From Novosphingobium subterraneum (lineage in GTDB: Bacteria > Pseudomonadota > Alphaproteobacteria > Sphingomonadales > Sphingomonadaceae): DNA of 64,000 bases. The stretch's first letter is position 1. Every line of letters begins with the position of its first letter. The position numbers and the translations under genes were made by a program. Below the pieces are notes generated by a model. That model was not told where the DNA came from, made no database searches, and saw only the letters and a program-made list of their open reading frames with translations. The DNA lies in NCBI RefSeq assembly GCF_000807925.1, contig NZ_JRVC01000015.1, forward strand, positions 1 to 64,000, read 5' to 3'. Below are positions 42,820 to 52,442 of this stretch, piece by piece.

Positions 42820-45129
42820 TCAGCTTATCGCCAGGGTGGAGCCTTTCAGCGTCACAAGACGCCCGGCAGAGAGAGTGATGGTGCGGCGGATTTCGCCGAG
42901 GCGCACCTCGACCGTGCCACTTTCCATCGGTTGCAGCACGGCCTGAACGAGTTGTCCTTCCGTCCACTTAAGATCGACTGCCACCCCGCCTCGCGCAATC
43001 AGCCCTCGGGCACTGCCAGAAGGCCAGGCCCGGGGAAGCGCGGGAAGGAGATGAAGCGAACTGCCCCGGCTTTGCATCAGCATTTCGATCATTGCGGTGC
43101 TGCCGCCGAAGTTGCCGTCGATCTGGAAGGGCGGATGCGCGTCGAACATGTTGGGATAAGTGCGCGCGGGCGAAAGCAGGCTGCGCAGGATCTTGTGCGC
43201 CCGCTCGCCATCCCGCAGCCGCGCCCACAGGGCGATCCGCCAGGCGGTGGCCCATCCGGTTGATTCATCACCGCGTCGGTCGAGGGAGACGCGCGCTGCC
43301 CTCGCCAGTTCTGGCGTGCCGTCCGGGTTGATCTGGTGGCCGGGATAGAGCGCATAGAGGTGCGAGACGTGGCGATGGTCCTGTTCGGGCGCAGCTTCGT
43401 CCCAGTCTTCGAGCCATTCCTGCAGCTGCCCGGCTTTGCCGATGCGGTCAGGCGCGAGGGCGGAGCGGGCGTGACGCAGCTGCTCGGCGAAATCGGCGTC
43501 GCGGTCCAGAAGGGTGGCGGCAGCTGCGGTGCGATCGAACAGGTCTCGCAGGATCTGGCGGTCCATCGCTGGGCCGGCGCAGACCGAAGCGCCAAACGGG
43601 TGGCGATTCTCGGGCGAGATCGAGGGGGAGGTGATCAGGCCCTGGGACGAGGGCTGCAGGGTCTCGAGAAAGAACTCTGCCGCGCCGCGCATGAGGGGGT
43701 AGATTGCGGCCAGCCATGCCCGGTCACGGCCATAGTCCCAGCGGTCCCACAGCGCGTTGCAGAGCCATGCGCCGCCCATCGGCCACATGCCCCATGCGGC
43801 ACCATCGATCGGGCTGGAGGCGCGCCAGAGATCGGTGTTGTGGTGGGCAACCCAGCCCCTTGCCCCATAAATGGCGCGAGCGGTCTTCGCACCGCTGACC
43901 GCAAGTTCGCGCACCATGCGCAGCAGCGGCTCGGCGCATTCGCCGAGGTTTGCAGGGTCCGCCAGCCAGTAGTTCATCTGGGTGTTGATATTGATCGTGT
44001 ACTTCGATCCCCACGGCGGCTTGGTGCTCTCGTTCCAGATGCCCTGCAAGTTCGCGGGCTGTGTGCCGGGGCGCGAGGAGCAGATCATCAGGTAACGGGC
44101 ATAGGCAAAATAGAGCGCGGCGAGGGCGGGTTCGTCGCTTTCGACATTGGCTTTGATGCGCTCGTCGGTAGGCAGGGGGCTGGCGGGGCCGAGGTGAAGC
44201 GCTGCGCGGCGATAGAGGCGGCGATGCTCGGCGATGTGAGCATCGCGCAAGGCCACCCATGGCCGGGCGCTGGCATTGGCGATCTGGCGGGCGACGGTGG
44301 CGACAGGATCGCCTGCGTGGCTGGTCGCGAGCGCGACGAGGATGGTCGCGTGCGAGGCCCCACTGACGACCAACGTGGCGCCTTCCGTCCGGACGCTTCC
44401 GCCTTGGGCGCTGGCGGTGATCCTTGCGGCGAGGCCCAGGCCGGCGGGGATGCCGTGATCTGCCCGATTGCGGCCCTCTGCGTGGATTGCATTGCCGGCC
44501 GCGCGGACCGTCGCGTCTTGCGGCGTGTCAAAACGAACGGCCAAATTCAGCGTGACGCCGTGACTGGCCGAGAGGTGGATGGCGATGACCTGATCGACGG
44601 GGCTTGCCAGTACCGCGCGCGTTATGGTGCCGGTGGAGGTGGCGAAGTGGGTTGTGGCGATGGCTTTGTCGAGATCAAGTTCGCGGCGATAGGTCCTTGG
44701 CGTGCCGGGAAGGTCCATGTCGATGAAGAGATCGCCGAAGGTCTGATAGGACATCTGCGAGACAGGCCGTGCGATCAGGCAGTCGTTGGCGAGGGCTTCC
44801 GCTTCGGCAAAGCGGCGCTGCGCGATCAGCTTGCGGATGTGCTCCACCGCTTGAGGACCAGCCTTCGGGTTCAACGGATCATAAGGGCCGCCGCTCCACA
44901 GCGTGTCTTCGTTCAGCTGGATCCGTTCTGACGTGGTGCCGCCGAAGACCATTGCTCCGAGCCTGCCGTTGCCCACCGGAAGGGCTTCGGTCCAGATCGA
45001 GGCAGGCTGGCGATACCACAGCACATCCTGCCGGGGCGCGGGGGGCGCAGCCTTGGCAGGAAGTCCGACAATTCCCTGTCCAGCAACAGCAGCACCCGCT
45101 GCGATTGCCTGCCTGCGTGTGATTGGCAT
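42820..45129 (-). CDS. GH95 alpha-L-fucosidase/alpha-L-galactosidase, Tat-exported
   Basis: A 769-residue family GH95 enzyme. The start at 45129 gives a twin-arginine signal (MPITRRQAIAAGAAVAGQGI). The N-terminal beta-sandwich begins LWYRQPASIWTEALPVGNGRLGAMVFGG, then a barrel with NLQGIWNESTKPPWGSKYTI and NTQMNYWLA, ISPENR, and FQIDGNFGGSTAMIEML. These supply the expected Asn pair, Glu acid and Asp base of GH95. In plant-polysaccharide loci, GH95 enzymes remove alpha-L-fucose or alpha-L-galactose from xyloglucan or xylan side chains. A perfect 16-base palindrome lies 22 bases upstream of its start, and a GntR regulator gene lies immediately upstream on the same strand. Confidence 0.9.
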   Translation of the reverse strand: MPITRRQAIAAGAAVAGQGIVGLPAKAAPPAPRQDVLWYRQPASIWTEALPVGNGRLGAMVFGGTTSERIQLNEDTLWSGGPYDPLNPKAGPQAVEHIRKLIAQRRFAEAEALANDCLIARPVSQMSYQTFGDLFIDMDLPGTPRTYRRELDLDKAIATTHFATSTGTITRAVLASPVDQVIAIHLSASHGVTLNLAVRFDTPQDATVRAAGNAIHAEGRNRADHGIPAGLGLAARITASAQGGSVRTEGATLVVSGASHATILVALATSHAGDPVATVARQIANASARPWVALRDAHIAEHRRLYRRAALHLGPASPLPTDERIKANVESDEPALAALYFAYARYLMICSSRPGTQPANLQGIWNESTKPPWGSKYTININTQMNYWLADPANLGECAEPLLRMVRELAVSGAKTARAIYGARGWVAHHNTDLWRASSPIDGAAWGMWPMGGAWLCNALWDRWDYGRDRAWLAAIYPLMRGAAEFFLETLQPSSQGLITSPSISPENRHPFGASVCAGPAMDRQILRDLFDRTAAAATLLDRDADFAEQLRHARSALAPDRIGKAGQLQEWLEDWDEAAPEQDHRHVSHLYALYPGHQINPDGTPELARAARVSLDRRGDESTGWATAWRIALWARLRDGERAHKILRSLLSPARTYPNMFDAHPPFQIDGNFGGSTAMIEMLMQSRGSSLHLLPALPRAWPSGSARGLIARGGVAVDLKWTEGQLVQAVLQPMESGTVEVRLGEIRRTITLSAGRLVTLKGSTLAIS

Positions 45130-45150
45130 CCCGCTTCCCGTAGTCCGATG

Positions 45151-45166
45151 ACCATCGTACGATGGT
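45151..45166. promoter_or_regulatory. Perfect 16-bp palindrome before GH95, candidate GntR operator
   Basis: ACCATCGTACGATGGT is a perfect dyad lying 22 bases upstream of the GH95 ATG, in the 152-base gap after the GntR gene. FadR-subfamily regulators bind dyads with G-T/A-C spacing of this kind, so the adjacent regulator is the natural candidate. Confidence 0.6.
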
Positions 45167-45281
45167 GTTTTCTGGATCTCGGATCGGCGTGCAAGAGCCA
45201 TATCCGGCAGCGTAAGGCCGCCGGATAATAAGTATGACTAAATACTGGGCTGTCCAGCGAAAAGCTGCAGACGGCTATACC

Positions 45282-46022
45282 TCAGGCGCGCGCCGGCGGA
45301 TCGATATCGGCAAGTGCCAGTTCGATCAGTTTCTGCATGGCAGCACGGGCGGCAGGGCCGTCGCCATCGGCCACGGCATCGAACAGCACGCGGTGATCTG
45401 GCAAGGGATCGCGCGGCAGCTTGCGCTTGCGCTGCTTGTAGATCGTGGTCCATCGCACCGCAGCCGAGATGGTGCTGGCCAATGAGATCAGCGCCATGTT
45501 GCCAGTCGCCTTCAGCAGCGTGGTGTGGAACGACTGGTCCGCGGCCTGACCGAGCGGCGAAGCCAGCGTGTGCTTGGCCATTTCCTCAAGCGCGTGGCCC
45601 ATCTGCGCCAGTTGCGCACCGGTCCGGCGGGTGGCAGCAATTTCGGCGGCCGCCGGTTCGATGATCAGTCGCAGCTCGAACAGGTCGTCAATCGCGGCCT
45701 GGCTGGGTTCGCCCTCGAAGGTCCAGGCAAGAACGTCGGGATCGAGGATGTGCCAGCGCGACGGATCGGTGATCTTGGTGCCTGCCTTCGGGCGGCTTTC
45801 GACCAGGCCCTTGGCGGCGAGGATACGGATTGCCTCGCGATAGGCGGTGCGCGAAATGTGGTTGCGCTCGGCAAAATCGACCTCGCTCGTCAGCACGTGG
45901 CCGGGGGCGTATTTACCGGTGACAATGGCAATACCTAGATCGCGCGCGATGCTGCCGTGTAGGCGTAAAGATTTGTCAGACCTGTCGATCGCGTCCCCGC
46001 CCTGTTCCTTGCTTCGCGACAC
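45282..46022 (-). CDS. GntR-family (FadR/FCD) transcriptional regulator
   Basis: A 246-residue GntR regulator. The winged helix has GIAIVTGKYAPGHVLTSEVD and SRTAYREAIRILAAKGLVES; the all-helical FCD domain carries metal-ligand candidates in DQSFHTTLLKATGN and DHRVLFDAVADGD. The start is GTG at 46022, with AAGGAG six bases upstream; a TTG start 16 codons earlier is less likely. It lies between the arabinanase-like GH43 and GH95 genes, all leftward. FadR-type regulators in such loci sense sugar acids. The perfect palindrome before GH95 is a probable target; the effector is unknown. Confidence 0.9.
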   Translation of the reverse strand: MSRSKEQGGDAIDRSDKSLRLHGSIARDLGIAIVTGKYAPGHVLTSEVDFAERNHISRTAYREAIRILAAKGLVESRPKAGTKITDPSRWHILDPDVLAWTFEGEPSQAAIDDLFELRLIIEPAAAEIAATRRTGAQLAQMGHALEEMAKHTLASPLGQAADQSFHTTLLKATGNMALISLASTISAAVRWTTIYKQRKRKLPRDPLPDHRVLFDAVADGDGPAARAAMQKLIELALADIDPPARA

Positions 46023-46079
46023 TTTCAGCTCCTTGCGCCCCTCTGCCCTATTTGGGCGCAATTTCGGCAAAGTCCAGCA

Positions 46080-46110
46080 GTTCGATGGTCGGGGGTCACC
46101 CTTATCGAAC
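46080..46110 (-). terminator. Possible hairpin after the GH43 gene
   Basis: Arms GTTCGAT and ATCGAAC enclose a 17-base loop with some internal pairing, between the stop of the GH43 gene and the GntR start. No U-tract follows, so this is a weak terminator candidate or could be a regulator site. Confidence 0.3.
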
Positions 46111-46126
46111 TGTCAGTCCTTTGCCG

Positions 46127-47575
46127 TCATGGCCTACGGAAGGTCCATTTGCCGGCCTCGGACGCCGTGTCGAAGCGGACGAGCCGCGGCGTGCTGGCCC
46201 CGACAGCGGCCAAGGCCAGGGGCTTCATGGGATCGGGCGTGGTCTTCGGGACGATTCGATAGGTGCCATCCGGCAGCATGTCGATCCGCCAGAGCTGTTC
46301 GGGTGCGCCGGTGTATTCCGGCACTGTCACGACATCGCCCGACGGCGTGGCGGCAAGAGCGCGGTTCGTTCCGGCGATGACGATCTTCATATACGGCGCG
46401 CCAAACCAGCCCCCGGCACCGGTCGCAGGTTCGACTGTCCAATGCTGGTTGGGACGGACCTGGTACGTACCCATGTCGACCGGGATCGTGCCCTTGGGCC
46501 ACACGGCCTGGTTCTGCTCCAGAGTCTGGTCCGGCACGGGCTTGACCGGCTCCTTGGGCGGGCCGAAACCGGTCCACGACCAGGGCAAGCGCACTTCGTC
46601 CACCGCCAATTGCAGCGCGCCGCCGCGCTCGGACTGGATCTCGTAAGTGCCGGGGCGCAGGTTTTCCTGTCCCACTGGCCAACCGTTCTTCCAGGTCAGC
46701 GGCAGGATTGCGAGAACGCTGCGCGCGGAGCGGTCCATATCGGCCTCGTAGTGGAACGAGAACTTTTCCACGCCATCGCCGAGCTCAACCAGGCCGAAAT
46801 GGCCAGCGCCGCGACCACGGCCGTTCGATCCCCAGACCAGCTTGCCGCCACCCTTGAGCAGGGGCACGCCGAAGTTGTCGACATAAGGGCCGAGCGGGCT
46901 CCTCGAACGGCCGACGCGGATATTGTAGGTCGAGTTGGGCCCGTCGCAGCAGGTGCCATGGGTGCCGAGCAGATAGTACCAGCCATCGCGATAAAGCAGT
47001 GCGGTTGCCTCCATGTCGATCGCGATATCGACGGGCTGGTTGCCGGGCAGGCGTTCGGCAGTTTTTGGATCAAGTTCGACCATCCGGATCGCGCCGAAGT
47101 AGGTGCCGTAGCTGAGCCAAAGGCGCCCTTCGGCGAGCAGGAAGGCCGGGTCGATTGCATCGTTGTTCTCGAAGCCATCGCTCGAAGCCACGGTGCCGAC
47201 CTCGTGGAAACCGAAATCCCTGGACGCGGGATCGAGCGACTTCGTCCACATGATCTTCACGTCGCTCTTGTGGCCGCCATTCATGCCGCCGCCGCCGACG
47301 GCCCAGGCCACGTAGTAGCGATCCCCCAGATTGATCACGTCGGGCGCTACGCCGCCGCCGGGCCGAACTGGTCCGCTTTTCCAGGTCCAGCCGTCAGACG
47401 ACACCAGGCCGCCCTTGCCGGTGCCGAAGGTGTAGAAGCGACCATCTGAATGCGCAATTGTCGAGGGATCATGGATGTAAGGCTCGCCCTCCATCTGCGC
47501 GACGGGGTTGCTCTGCGCGAGAAGCGGGGCGGCAATGCCGGCGAGAGCTGCGGCGGCGAGGAGCTTGGTGTTCAT
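46127..47575 (-). CDS. GH43 arabinanase-like hydrolase with C-terminal ricin-like domain
   Basis: A 482-residue secreted GH43 enzyme with a signal peptide (NTKLLAAAALAGIAAPLLAQ). The base Asp is in EPYIHDPSTIAH, the second Asp in NNDAIDPAFLL and the acid Glu in IDMEATALLYRDGWYYLLG; the GxHGTCCDGPNSTYNI block with SRSPLGPY is typical of endo-1,5-alpha-L-arabinanase-type members. The C-terminal 150 residues (EQNQAVWPKGTIPVDMGTYQ, RPNQHWTVEP, PEQLWRI) look like a ricin-type carbohydrate-binding domain. The ATG at 47575 is preferred over a GTG one codon upstream. It follows an orphan secreted protein on the same strand by 10 bases. Arabinan or arabinoxylan side chains are the likely substrate. 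Confidence 0.87.
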   Translation of the reverse strand: MNTKLLAAAALAGIAAPLLAQSNPVAQMEGEPYIHDPSTIAHSDGRFYTFGTGKGGLVSSDGWTWKSGPVRPGGGVAPDVINLGDRYYVAWAVGGGGMNGGHKSDVKIMWTKSLDPASRDFGFHEVGTVASSDGFENNDAIDPAFLLAEGRLWLSYGTYFGAIRMVELDPKTAERLPGNQPVDIAIDMEATALLYRDGWYYLLGTHGTCCDGPNSTYNIRVGRSRSPLGPYVDNFGVPLLKGGGKLVWGSNGRGRGAGHFGLVELGDGVEKFSFHYEADMDRSARSVLAILPLTWKNGWPVGQENLRPGTYEIQSERGGALQLAVDEVRLPWSWTGFGPPKEPVKPVPDQTLEQNQAVWPKGTIPVDMGTYQVRPNQHWTVEPATGAGGWFGAPYMKIVIAGTNRALAATPSGDVVTVPEYTGAPEQLWRIDMLPDGTYRIVPKTTPDPMKPLALAAVGASTPRLVRFDTASEAGKWTFRRP

Positions 47576-47585
47576 CACAGGCCTT

Positions 47586-48275
47586 TCAGCGCAGGGTAAC
47601 TTTGAGATCGCGGATCGGCTGTCCCTTGTCGTCGACGAATCGGACCGCGAAATCGGACAGGCCGGGGCCGTTGATGACCGCGCCGTGCAGCACGTTACGA
47701 CCCTTTTTCAAACCGAGCGCGGGCGAGACGACATCGTCCATGACCATGCGACGGTCGCCGAACAAGGCCGCGGCTTCCTTCCCGTTCAGCCACCACATCG
47801 ATGCGGAGTTGGAGCCGACGGCGAGGTGAGCTTGGGGCATATCGCGTGGCGCGTCGATCACCGTCGTTGCCCAGAAGATTACGCCGTAAGTCGGCTTGCC
47901 GTAGGCGGCGGCGAAGTAGAACAGCTTGGCGTCCCACTGCGTGGCGTCAAGCGCATGCCAGGTGAGGGCAGCGCCCTTGTGCGAAACGGTCTGGCCTTCA
48001 CTGGGCAGCTTGCGGTCGAGACCTGCGGGTCGGTCTTCAGCAAAGGCCTTGCGCACGTAGTCGCTGGTAAAGAGCTGGTTGGTGCGATTAGGCTTTGTGA
48101 TCGGCTCAAGCAGCAGCCAGCGGCGAATGAAGCCATCTTCGTCAACCGACGTGCTGCCGGTTGTGGCTGGCACGAAGTATGGGGCGAGCGAAGGGGCCGG
48201 TTGTGAAATTGCGGGTGTGGCAGACGCGCAAAGTACTGCGCCCACCGCCGCAAGAAAGGCGGAGGTCCGAATCAT
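47586..48275 (-). CDS. Secreted protein of unknown function
   Basis: A 229-residue protein with a clear signal peptide (MIRTSAFLAAVGAVLCASAT, cleavage near AISQ). I do not recognise the family. The sequence alternates short beta-type segments with FIRRWLLLEPITKPN, LFYFAAAYGKPTYGVIFWAT, AVGSNSASMWWLNGKE and GRNVLHGAVINGPG, which together resemble the galactose-binding-like modules that precede catalytic domains in acetylxylan esterases and some glycosidases. No catalytic triad is apparent. GAGAGGA lies before the ATG. It heads a two-gene unit with GH43, so a binding or accessory role in arabinan use is an inference. Confidence 0.72.
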   Translation of the reverse strand: MIRTSAFLAAVGAVLCASATPAISQPAPSLAPYFVPATTGSTSVDEDGFIRRWLLLEPITKPNRTNQLFTSDYVRKAFAEDRPAGLDRKLPSEGQTVSHKGAALTWHALDATQWDAKLFYFAAAYGKPTYGVIFWATTVIDAPRDMPQAHLAVGSNSASMWWLNGKEAAALFGDRRMVMDDVVSPALGLKKGRNVLHGAVINGPGLSDFAVRFVDDKGQPIRDLKVTLR

Positions 48276-48357
48276 GTCATCCTCTCATATTCTTACAATT
48301 GTATGAGTTAAAGAAGATGAGGTTTCAACGATAATTATCAACGTCGAAGGCGTAAAA

Positions 48358-48391
48358 AAGCCCGCGGCACTCGCATTCGTGCCGCGGGCTT
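48358..48391 (-). terminator. Rho-independent terminator of the xylose operon
   Basis: A perfect 13-base-pair stem, AAGCCCGCGGCAC with GTGCCGCGGGCTT, encloses an eight-base loop. On the minus strand it is followed by a run of T, so it terminates transcription arriving from xylA, whose stop lies 25 bases before. It is the clearest terminator in the window. Confidence 0.9.
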
Positions 48392-48415
48392 CTGCTTTTA
48401 CTCAGACCAGTTTGA

Positions 48416-49723
48416 TCAGAACCGGTTGAGCATGTTCTCCAGCCATTCCTGACGGCCCGAGACCGGGGCCGGCTTGAGATCCTGCGCCACGGCGAGGTCC
48501 GCGATTTCGGCGAGGCTTGACTTGCGGATGGTTGCCCCCAGCTCGCCATTCCAACCAGCATAGCGTTCGGCGCGGAAGGCATCGATGCGACCATCGGCGA
48601 TGATCGCCTCGGCACGCAGCAGGGCCTTGGCGATGACATCGACGCCGCCGATGTGGCCGTGGAAAAGGTCAGCTGCATCAACTGATTGGCGGCGGACCTT
48701 GGCATCGAAGTTGAAGCCGCCGTCGGTGAAACCACCAGCGCGCTCGATCTCGATGCAGGCCAGCGTCAGTTCCTCGACCGAGTTGGGGAACTGGTCGGTG
48801 TCCCATCCATTCTGCGGGTCGCCGCGGTTGGCGTCGATCGAACCGAACACCCCGAGCGCGCCGGCCATGGCGATTTCATGCTCGAAGGTATGGCCCGAAA
48901 GCGTTGCGTGGTTGGCCTCGATGTTGACCTTGACTTCGTTTTCGAGGCCGAAGCGCTTGAGGAAGCCGTACACGGTCTGGGTATCGAAGTCGTACTGGTG
49001 CTTGGTTGGCTCGTGCGGCTTGGGTTCGATCAGGATCGTGCCCTTGAAGCCGATCTTGTGCTTGTGTTCGACCACGAGGCTGAGGAAGCGACCGAAGTTT
49101 TCCTGCTCGGTCTTGAGATCGGTGTTGAGGATCGTGTCGTAACCTTCACGCCCGCCCCACAAAACATAGTTCGAGCCGCCGAGACGATGGGTCGCTTCAA
49201 GAGCATCCCGCACCTGGCTGGCACCCCACGCATAGACTTCCGGGCGAGGGCTGGTGGCGGCGCCGGCAAGGTAGCGCGGGTGGCCGAACAGATTGGCCGT
49301 TCCCCACAGCAGCTTGCGGCCGTGCCTGGCCTGCAGCTCTTCGAGGTGATCGACGGCGCGAGCGAAGCTGGCGCGGAATTCGCCGATGCTCTCGGCCGGT
49401 GCCATCACGTCGACATCGTGGAAGCAGTAAAACGGCAGGTCGAGCTTCTCGACAAAGGCGAGAGCGGCTTCACGCTTGGCGCGGGCGGCGCTTTCGTCCT
49501 GCGGACCGTTGAGCCAGGGGCGATCGAACGTGCCAGCGCCAAACACGTCGCTGCCGGGCCAGCAGAAGGTGTGCCACATGCACACGGCAAAGCGCAGGTA
49601 GTCTTCCATGCGCTTGCCGAAGACCATGCGGTCCTTGTCGTAGAAGCGATATGCAAGATCACTGGTGCTGTCAGGACCCTCGTAGCGGACGGTCGCGAAT
49701 TCATCGAAATAGGCTGCGGACAT
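48416..49723 (-). CDS. xylA: Xylose isomerase
   Basis: A 435-residue class-II xylose isomerase, which converts D-xylose to D-xylulose. Active-site motifs are present: FCFHDVD-type [47 protein letters not shown] (metal Glu and the Lys), and [19 protein letters not shown]. The C-terminal [13 protein letters not shown] and DLFHGHIGG complete the metal-binding set. AAGGAG lies eight bases before the ATG, and xylB ends only five bases upstream. It is the third gene of the GH43 lipoprotein - xylB - xylA operon, which has an AGCGCT operator upstream and a strong terminator after it. Confidence 0.97.
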   Translation of the reverse strand: MSAAYFDEFATVRYEGPDSTSDLAYRFYDKDRMVFGKRMEDYLRFAVCMWHTFCWPGSDVFGAGTFDRPWLNGPQDESAARAKREAALAFVEKLDLPFYCFHDVDVMAPAESIGEFRASFARAVDHLEELQARHGRKLLWGTANLFGHPRYLAGAATSPRPEVYAWGASQVRDALEATHRLGGSNYVLWGGREGYDTILNTDLKTEQENFGRFLSLVVEHKHKIGFKGTILIEPKPHEPTKHQYDFDTQTVYGFLKRFGLENEVKVNIEANHATLSGHTFEHEIAMAGALGVFGSIDANRGDPQNGWDTDQFPNSVEELTLACIEIERAGGFTDGGFNFDAKVRRQSVDAADLFHGHIGGVDVIAKALLRAEAIIADGRIDAFRAERYAGWNGELGATIRKSSLAEIADLAVAQDLKPAPVSGRQEWLENMLNRF

Positions 49724-49728
49724 ACAAG

Positions 49729-51177
49729 TTACTCCTTGATCGGGGCGAGCGCGGCATAGGCTGCGCGGAAACGGGCGCGCTTGGGCGCTAATGATGCGGC
49801 GAGGGCGAGATCAGGCTCGATCACGGCACGAACCGGCGGGCGGGTGCAGACTTCGGCGGCGGAAGCCTTGGTCACGGCGATCTGCGCGAGACGGGCGCCG
49901 CCCAGCGCCGGGCCGACTTCGCCACCGTGGAGATAGACGAGCCGCACGCCGAGGACGCTCGACAGGATGCGCCCCCAGTGCGCCGAGCGGGAGCCGCCGC
50001 CGATCACGCACAACTCGTCGCTCTGCGTACCGGCGTTGCGCAGGGCATCGATCCCGTCGGCATGGGCAAAGGCCACGCCCTCAAGCACGGCGGCGGCCAT
50101 GCGTCCGGTGGTGCTTTCGTTACCGAGGCCGAGGAACGCCGCGCGAATGTGCGGATCGTTGTGCGGAGTGCGCTCGCCGGAGAGGTATGGCAGGAATAGC
50201 TCAGGCCCGCAGGCGGCGCCGGACTGTTCGGCAAGGGCGAAGAACTCCGCAGGGCCCGGCACGTTGCAGGCCTTGGCTGCCCAGTCGATGCACGAGGCGG
50301 CGGACAGGTGCACGCTCATCTGGTGCCACACGCCCGGCAAGGCGTGGCAGAAGGCGTGGACGGCCTCGGCCGGGTTGGGCCGGAATGCCGCATTGGCCAC
50401 GAAGATCACGCCCGATGTACCCAGCGAAAGCATGCCTTGCCCGTCTGACAGCACGCCGACGCCCAATGCGCCCGCGGCATTGTCTCCAGCGCCTGCGACC
50501 ACCGGCACGCGGTCCATTCCCCAGGCCCTGGCAACATCTTCGCGCAGCACGCCCGTCACGTCAGGCCCTTCATGAAGGCGCGGCATGTGGCTTTCGTCAA
50601 GGCCAGTGGCGGCGAGCATTTCCGGAGACCAGGCGCGCTTGGCGACGTCGAGCCAGAGAGTGCCGGCGCTGTCGGACATGTCGCTTGCCTTTTCACCGGT
50701 CAAGGCGAGCCGGACGTAGTCCTTGGGCAGCAGGACCGTCCGCGTGGCGGCGAAAACGTCCGGTTCGTGATTGCGGACCCACGCCAGCTTGGGAGCCGTG
50801 AAACCAGGCATGGCGATGTTGCCGGTGATCTCGCGAGCGCGAGGTTCGGCGGCCTCGATCTCCGCACATTCGGCAAAGCTGCGGCCGTCGTTCCACAGGA
50901 TGGCAGGGCGCAGCGGCTTGTCGTCCGAGCCCAGCAGGGTTGCGCCGTGCATCTGCCCCGCAAGGCCGATGCCGCGCACGCCCTTGCGCAAGGCGGCATC
51001 GAGGCCAAGCACCGCCTTGTGCGCTGCGTCCACCCAGTCAGCAGGGGCCTGTTCGGACCACAACGGGTGAGGCCGGGAAACGGTAAGGTCCGAGCTGCTC
51101 TGCGCCAGGACCTCCCCGGTTTCGGCGGTGACGACCGCCTTTACGCAACTGGTGCCGACATCGATGCCGAGGAACAT
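49729..51177 (-). CDS. xylB: Xylulokinase
   Basis: A 482-residue FGGY-family kinase that phosphorylates D-xylulose to feed the pentose phosphate pathway. It begins [16 protein letters not shown] (ATP site), has [13 protein letters not shown] and ILWNDGRS with the catalytic Asp region, the FGGY-type signature around [19 protein letters not shown] and [17 protein letters not shown] near the C terminus. The QMHG and SGERTP motifs separate it from glycerol kinase. It lies seven bases after the GH43 lipoprotein stop and directly before xylA. Confidence 0.96.
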   Translation of the reverse strand: MFLGIDVGTSCVKAVVTAETGEVLAQSSSDLTVSRPHPLWSEQAPADWVDAAHKAVLGLDAALRKGVRGIGLAGQMHGATLLGSDDKPLRPAILWNDGRSFAECAEIEAAEPRAREITGNIAMPGFTAPKLAWVRNHEPDVFAATRTVLLPKDYVRLALTGEKASDMSDSAGTLWLDVAKRAWSPEMLAATGLDESHMPRLHEGPDVTGVLREDVARAWGMDRVPVVAGAGDNAAGALGVGVLSDGQGMLSLGTSGVIFVANAAFRPNPAEAVHAFCHALPGVWHQMSVHLSAASCIDWAAKACNVPGPAEFFALAEQSGAACGPELFLPYLSGERTPHNDPHIRAAFLGLGNESTTGRMAAAVLEGVAFAHADGIDALRNAGTQSDELCVIGGGSRSAHWGRILSSVLGVRLVYLHGGEVGPALGGARLAQIAVTKASAAEVCTRPPVRAVIEPDLALAASLAPKRARFRAAYAALAPIKE

Positions 51178-51183
51178 TGGGAT

Positions 51184-52299
51184 TTACTTCGCTTTCATGG
51201 GATCGATCGTCTGGATCGAGCCATCAGGGTTGAAGGTCAGCTCGGTCACCTTGACGTTGCGCAGGTGGTTCTTGTTGGAGAGCTGCGTGTCGGCGTAGAA
51301 CAGCCACCACTTGCCATCGTGCTGGATGATCGAGTGGTGCGTGGTCCAGCCCTGCACGGGCTTGAGGATGTGGCCGGCGTACTTGAACGGTCCATACGGA
51401 CTGGTGCCGATGGCGTAGTTGAGGAAGTGCGTGTCGCCGGTCGAGTAGGTGTAGTAGTATTTGCCATCCTTTTTGAAGACCCAGGAGGCTTCGAAGAAGC
51501 GGCGCTCGTGGTCGCCTCCCAGTACCGGCTTGCCATCTTCGCCCAGGATCACCGCGTCGCGAGGGCTCTCCGCGAAAGTCTTCATGTCGGGGTTCATCTT
51601 GACGACCTTGCCGGACAGCGCGGGCTGGTCATCCTTCATGAGATCGGTGTCGGAGCCGTTTGGATCATACTTGCCCGTGGCCCAACGCTGAAGCTGCCCA
51701 CCCCAGATGCCGCCGAAGTACATGTAGGCAGTGCCGTCGTCGTCGGTGAACACCGCGGGGTCCATCGAGAACGAATCGGGAATGGGGTCCTTTTCGGCCA
51801 CGAACGGGCCCATCGGGCTCTTCGACGTGGCGACGCCGATGCGGAACGCGCCGAGGCCGTTCTTGTCCTTCGATTTGTCGCGCGCCGGGAAGTACAGGTA
51901 GTAGGTGCCGTCCTTGTAGGCCGCATCGGGCGCCCACATCTGCTGTGAGGCCCAAGGCACGTCCTTTACGTCAAGCGCGACAGGACCGACGGTGACCTTG
52001 CCGCCAACCTTGTCCATGCTCAAGACGCGGTAGTCGCGCATGGCGTACTGGTTGCCCAGATCGTCGTCAGGCGTCGGCGTTTCGATGTCGTGCGAGGGGT
52101 AGATGTAGATCTTGCCGTCAAAGACGTGGGCGGAAGGGTCAGCGGTGTAGATCTCGTTGACCAGAGGTTGATCACGGAAGGCGCTTGCAGGTGCCCCACC
52201 ATTTGCGGGCTGCGCTTCGTTCGCGGCCTTCGAGCAGGCAACGAGCGCAAGCGCGCTGGTCAGGCACAGGGCAGCAGTGGTGATTCTCGCCTTCATCAT
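51184..52299 (-). CDS. GH43 family lipoprotein, probable xylosidase/arabinofuranosidase
   Basis: A 371-residue GH43 enzyme with a lipoprotein signal (ALCLTSALALVACSKA; Cys at the lipobox LVAC), so probably membrane-anchored. Catalytic residues are recognisable in YTADPSAHVF (base), FSMDPAVFTDDDG (modulator) and RRFFEASWVF (acid). The YIYPSHDIETPTPDDD start of the propeller is typical of xylosidase/arabinofuranosidase members. It is the first gene of the xylose operon, with AAGGGG near the ATG (a second ATG one codon later is possible) and an AGCGCT operator 52 bases upstream. The enzyme would produce xylose for the two downstream enzymes. Confidence 0.92.
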   Translation of the reverse strand: MMKARITTAALCLTSALALVACSKAANEAQPANGGAPASAFRDQPLVNEIYTADPSAHVFDGKIYIYPSHDIETPTPDDDLGNQYAMRDYRVLSMDKVGGKVTVGPVALDVKDVPWASQQMWAPDAAYKDGTYYLYFPARDKSKDKNGLGAFRIGVATSKSPMGPFVAEKDPIPDSFSMDPAVFTDDDGTAYMYFGGIWGGQLQRWATGKYDPNGSDTDLMKDDQPALSGKVVKMNPDMKTFAESPRDAVILGEDGKPVLGGDHERRFFEASWVFKKDGKYYYTYSTGDTHFLNYAIGTSPYGPFKYAGHILKPVQGWTTHHSIIQHDGKWWLFYADTQLSNKNHLRNVKVTELTFNPDGSIQTIDPMKAK

Positions 52300-52350
52300 G
52301 ACATCCCCTTACAGGCCGGTTTCCGGCCTTTCGCGTAATTGCTGCGGCGA

Positions 52351-52364
52351 TGATAGCGCTACCT
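52351..52364. promoter_or_regulatory. XylR-type operator, AGCGCT dyad (site 2)
   Basis: TGATAGCGCTACCT, identical to the site between the divergent receptor and sapC operons. It lies 52 bases upstream of the xylose operon, a position suited to repression. Confidence 0.72.
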
Positions 52365-52442
52365 AAACCTGACGGCAATCTGAAATATGCATTCTAATTA
52401 GCGTCGGGGTGAACGCTTGGCAAGCACTGCTTCAAGCAGAAA

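Noticed and set aside
43336..44931. Long plus-strand frame antisense to GH95
   Set aside because: Gly/Arg/Ala-rich without recognisable motifs, opposite a well-supported GH95.
48283..48308. Inverted repeat CTCATA...TATGAG before the secreted orphan gene as an operator
   Set aside because: Short arms and off-centre ACAATTGT core; no second copy found, so not called.
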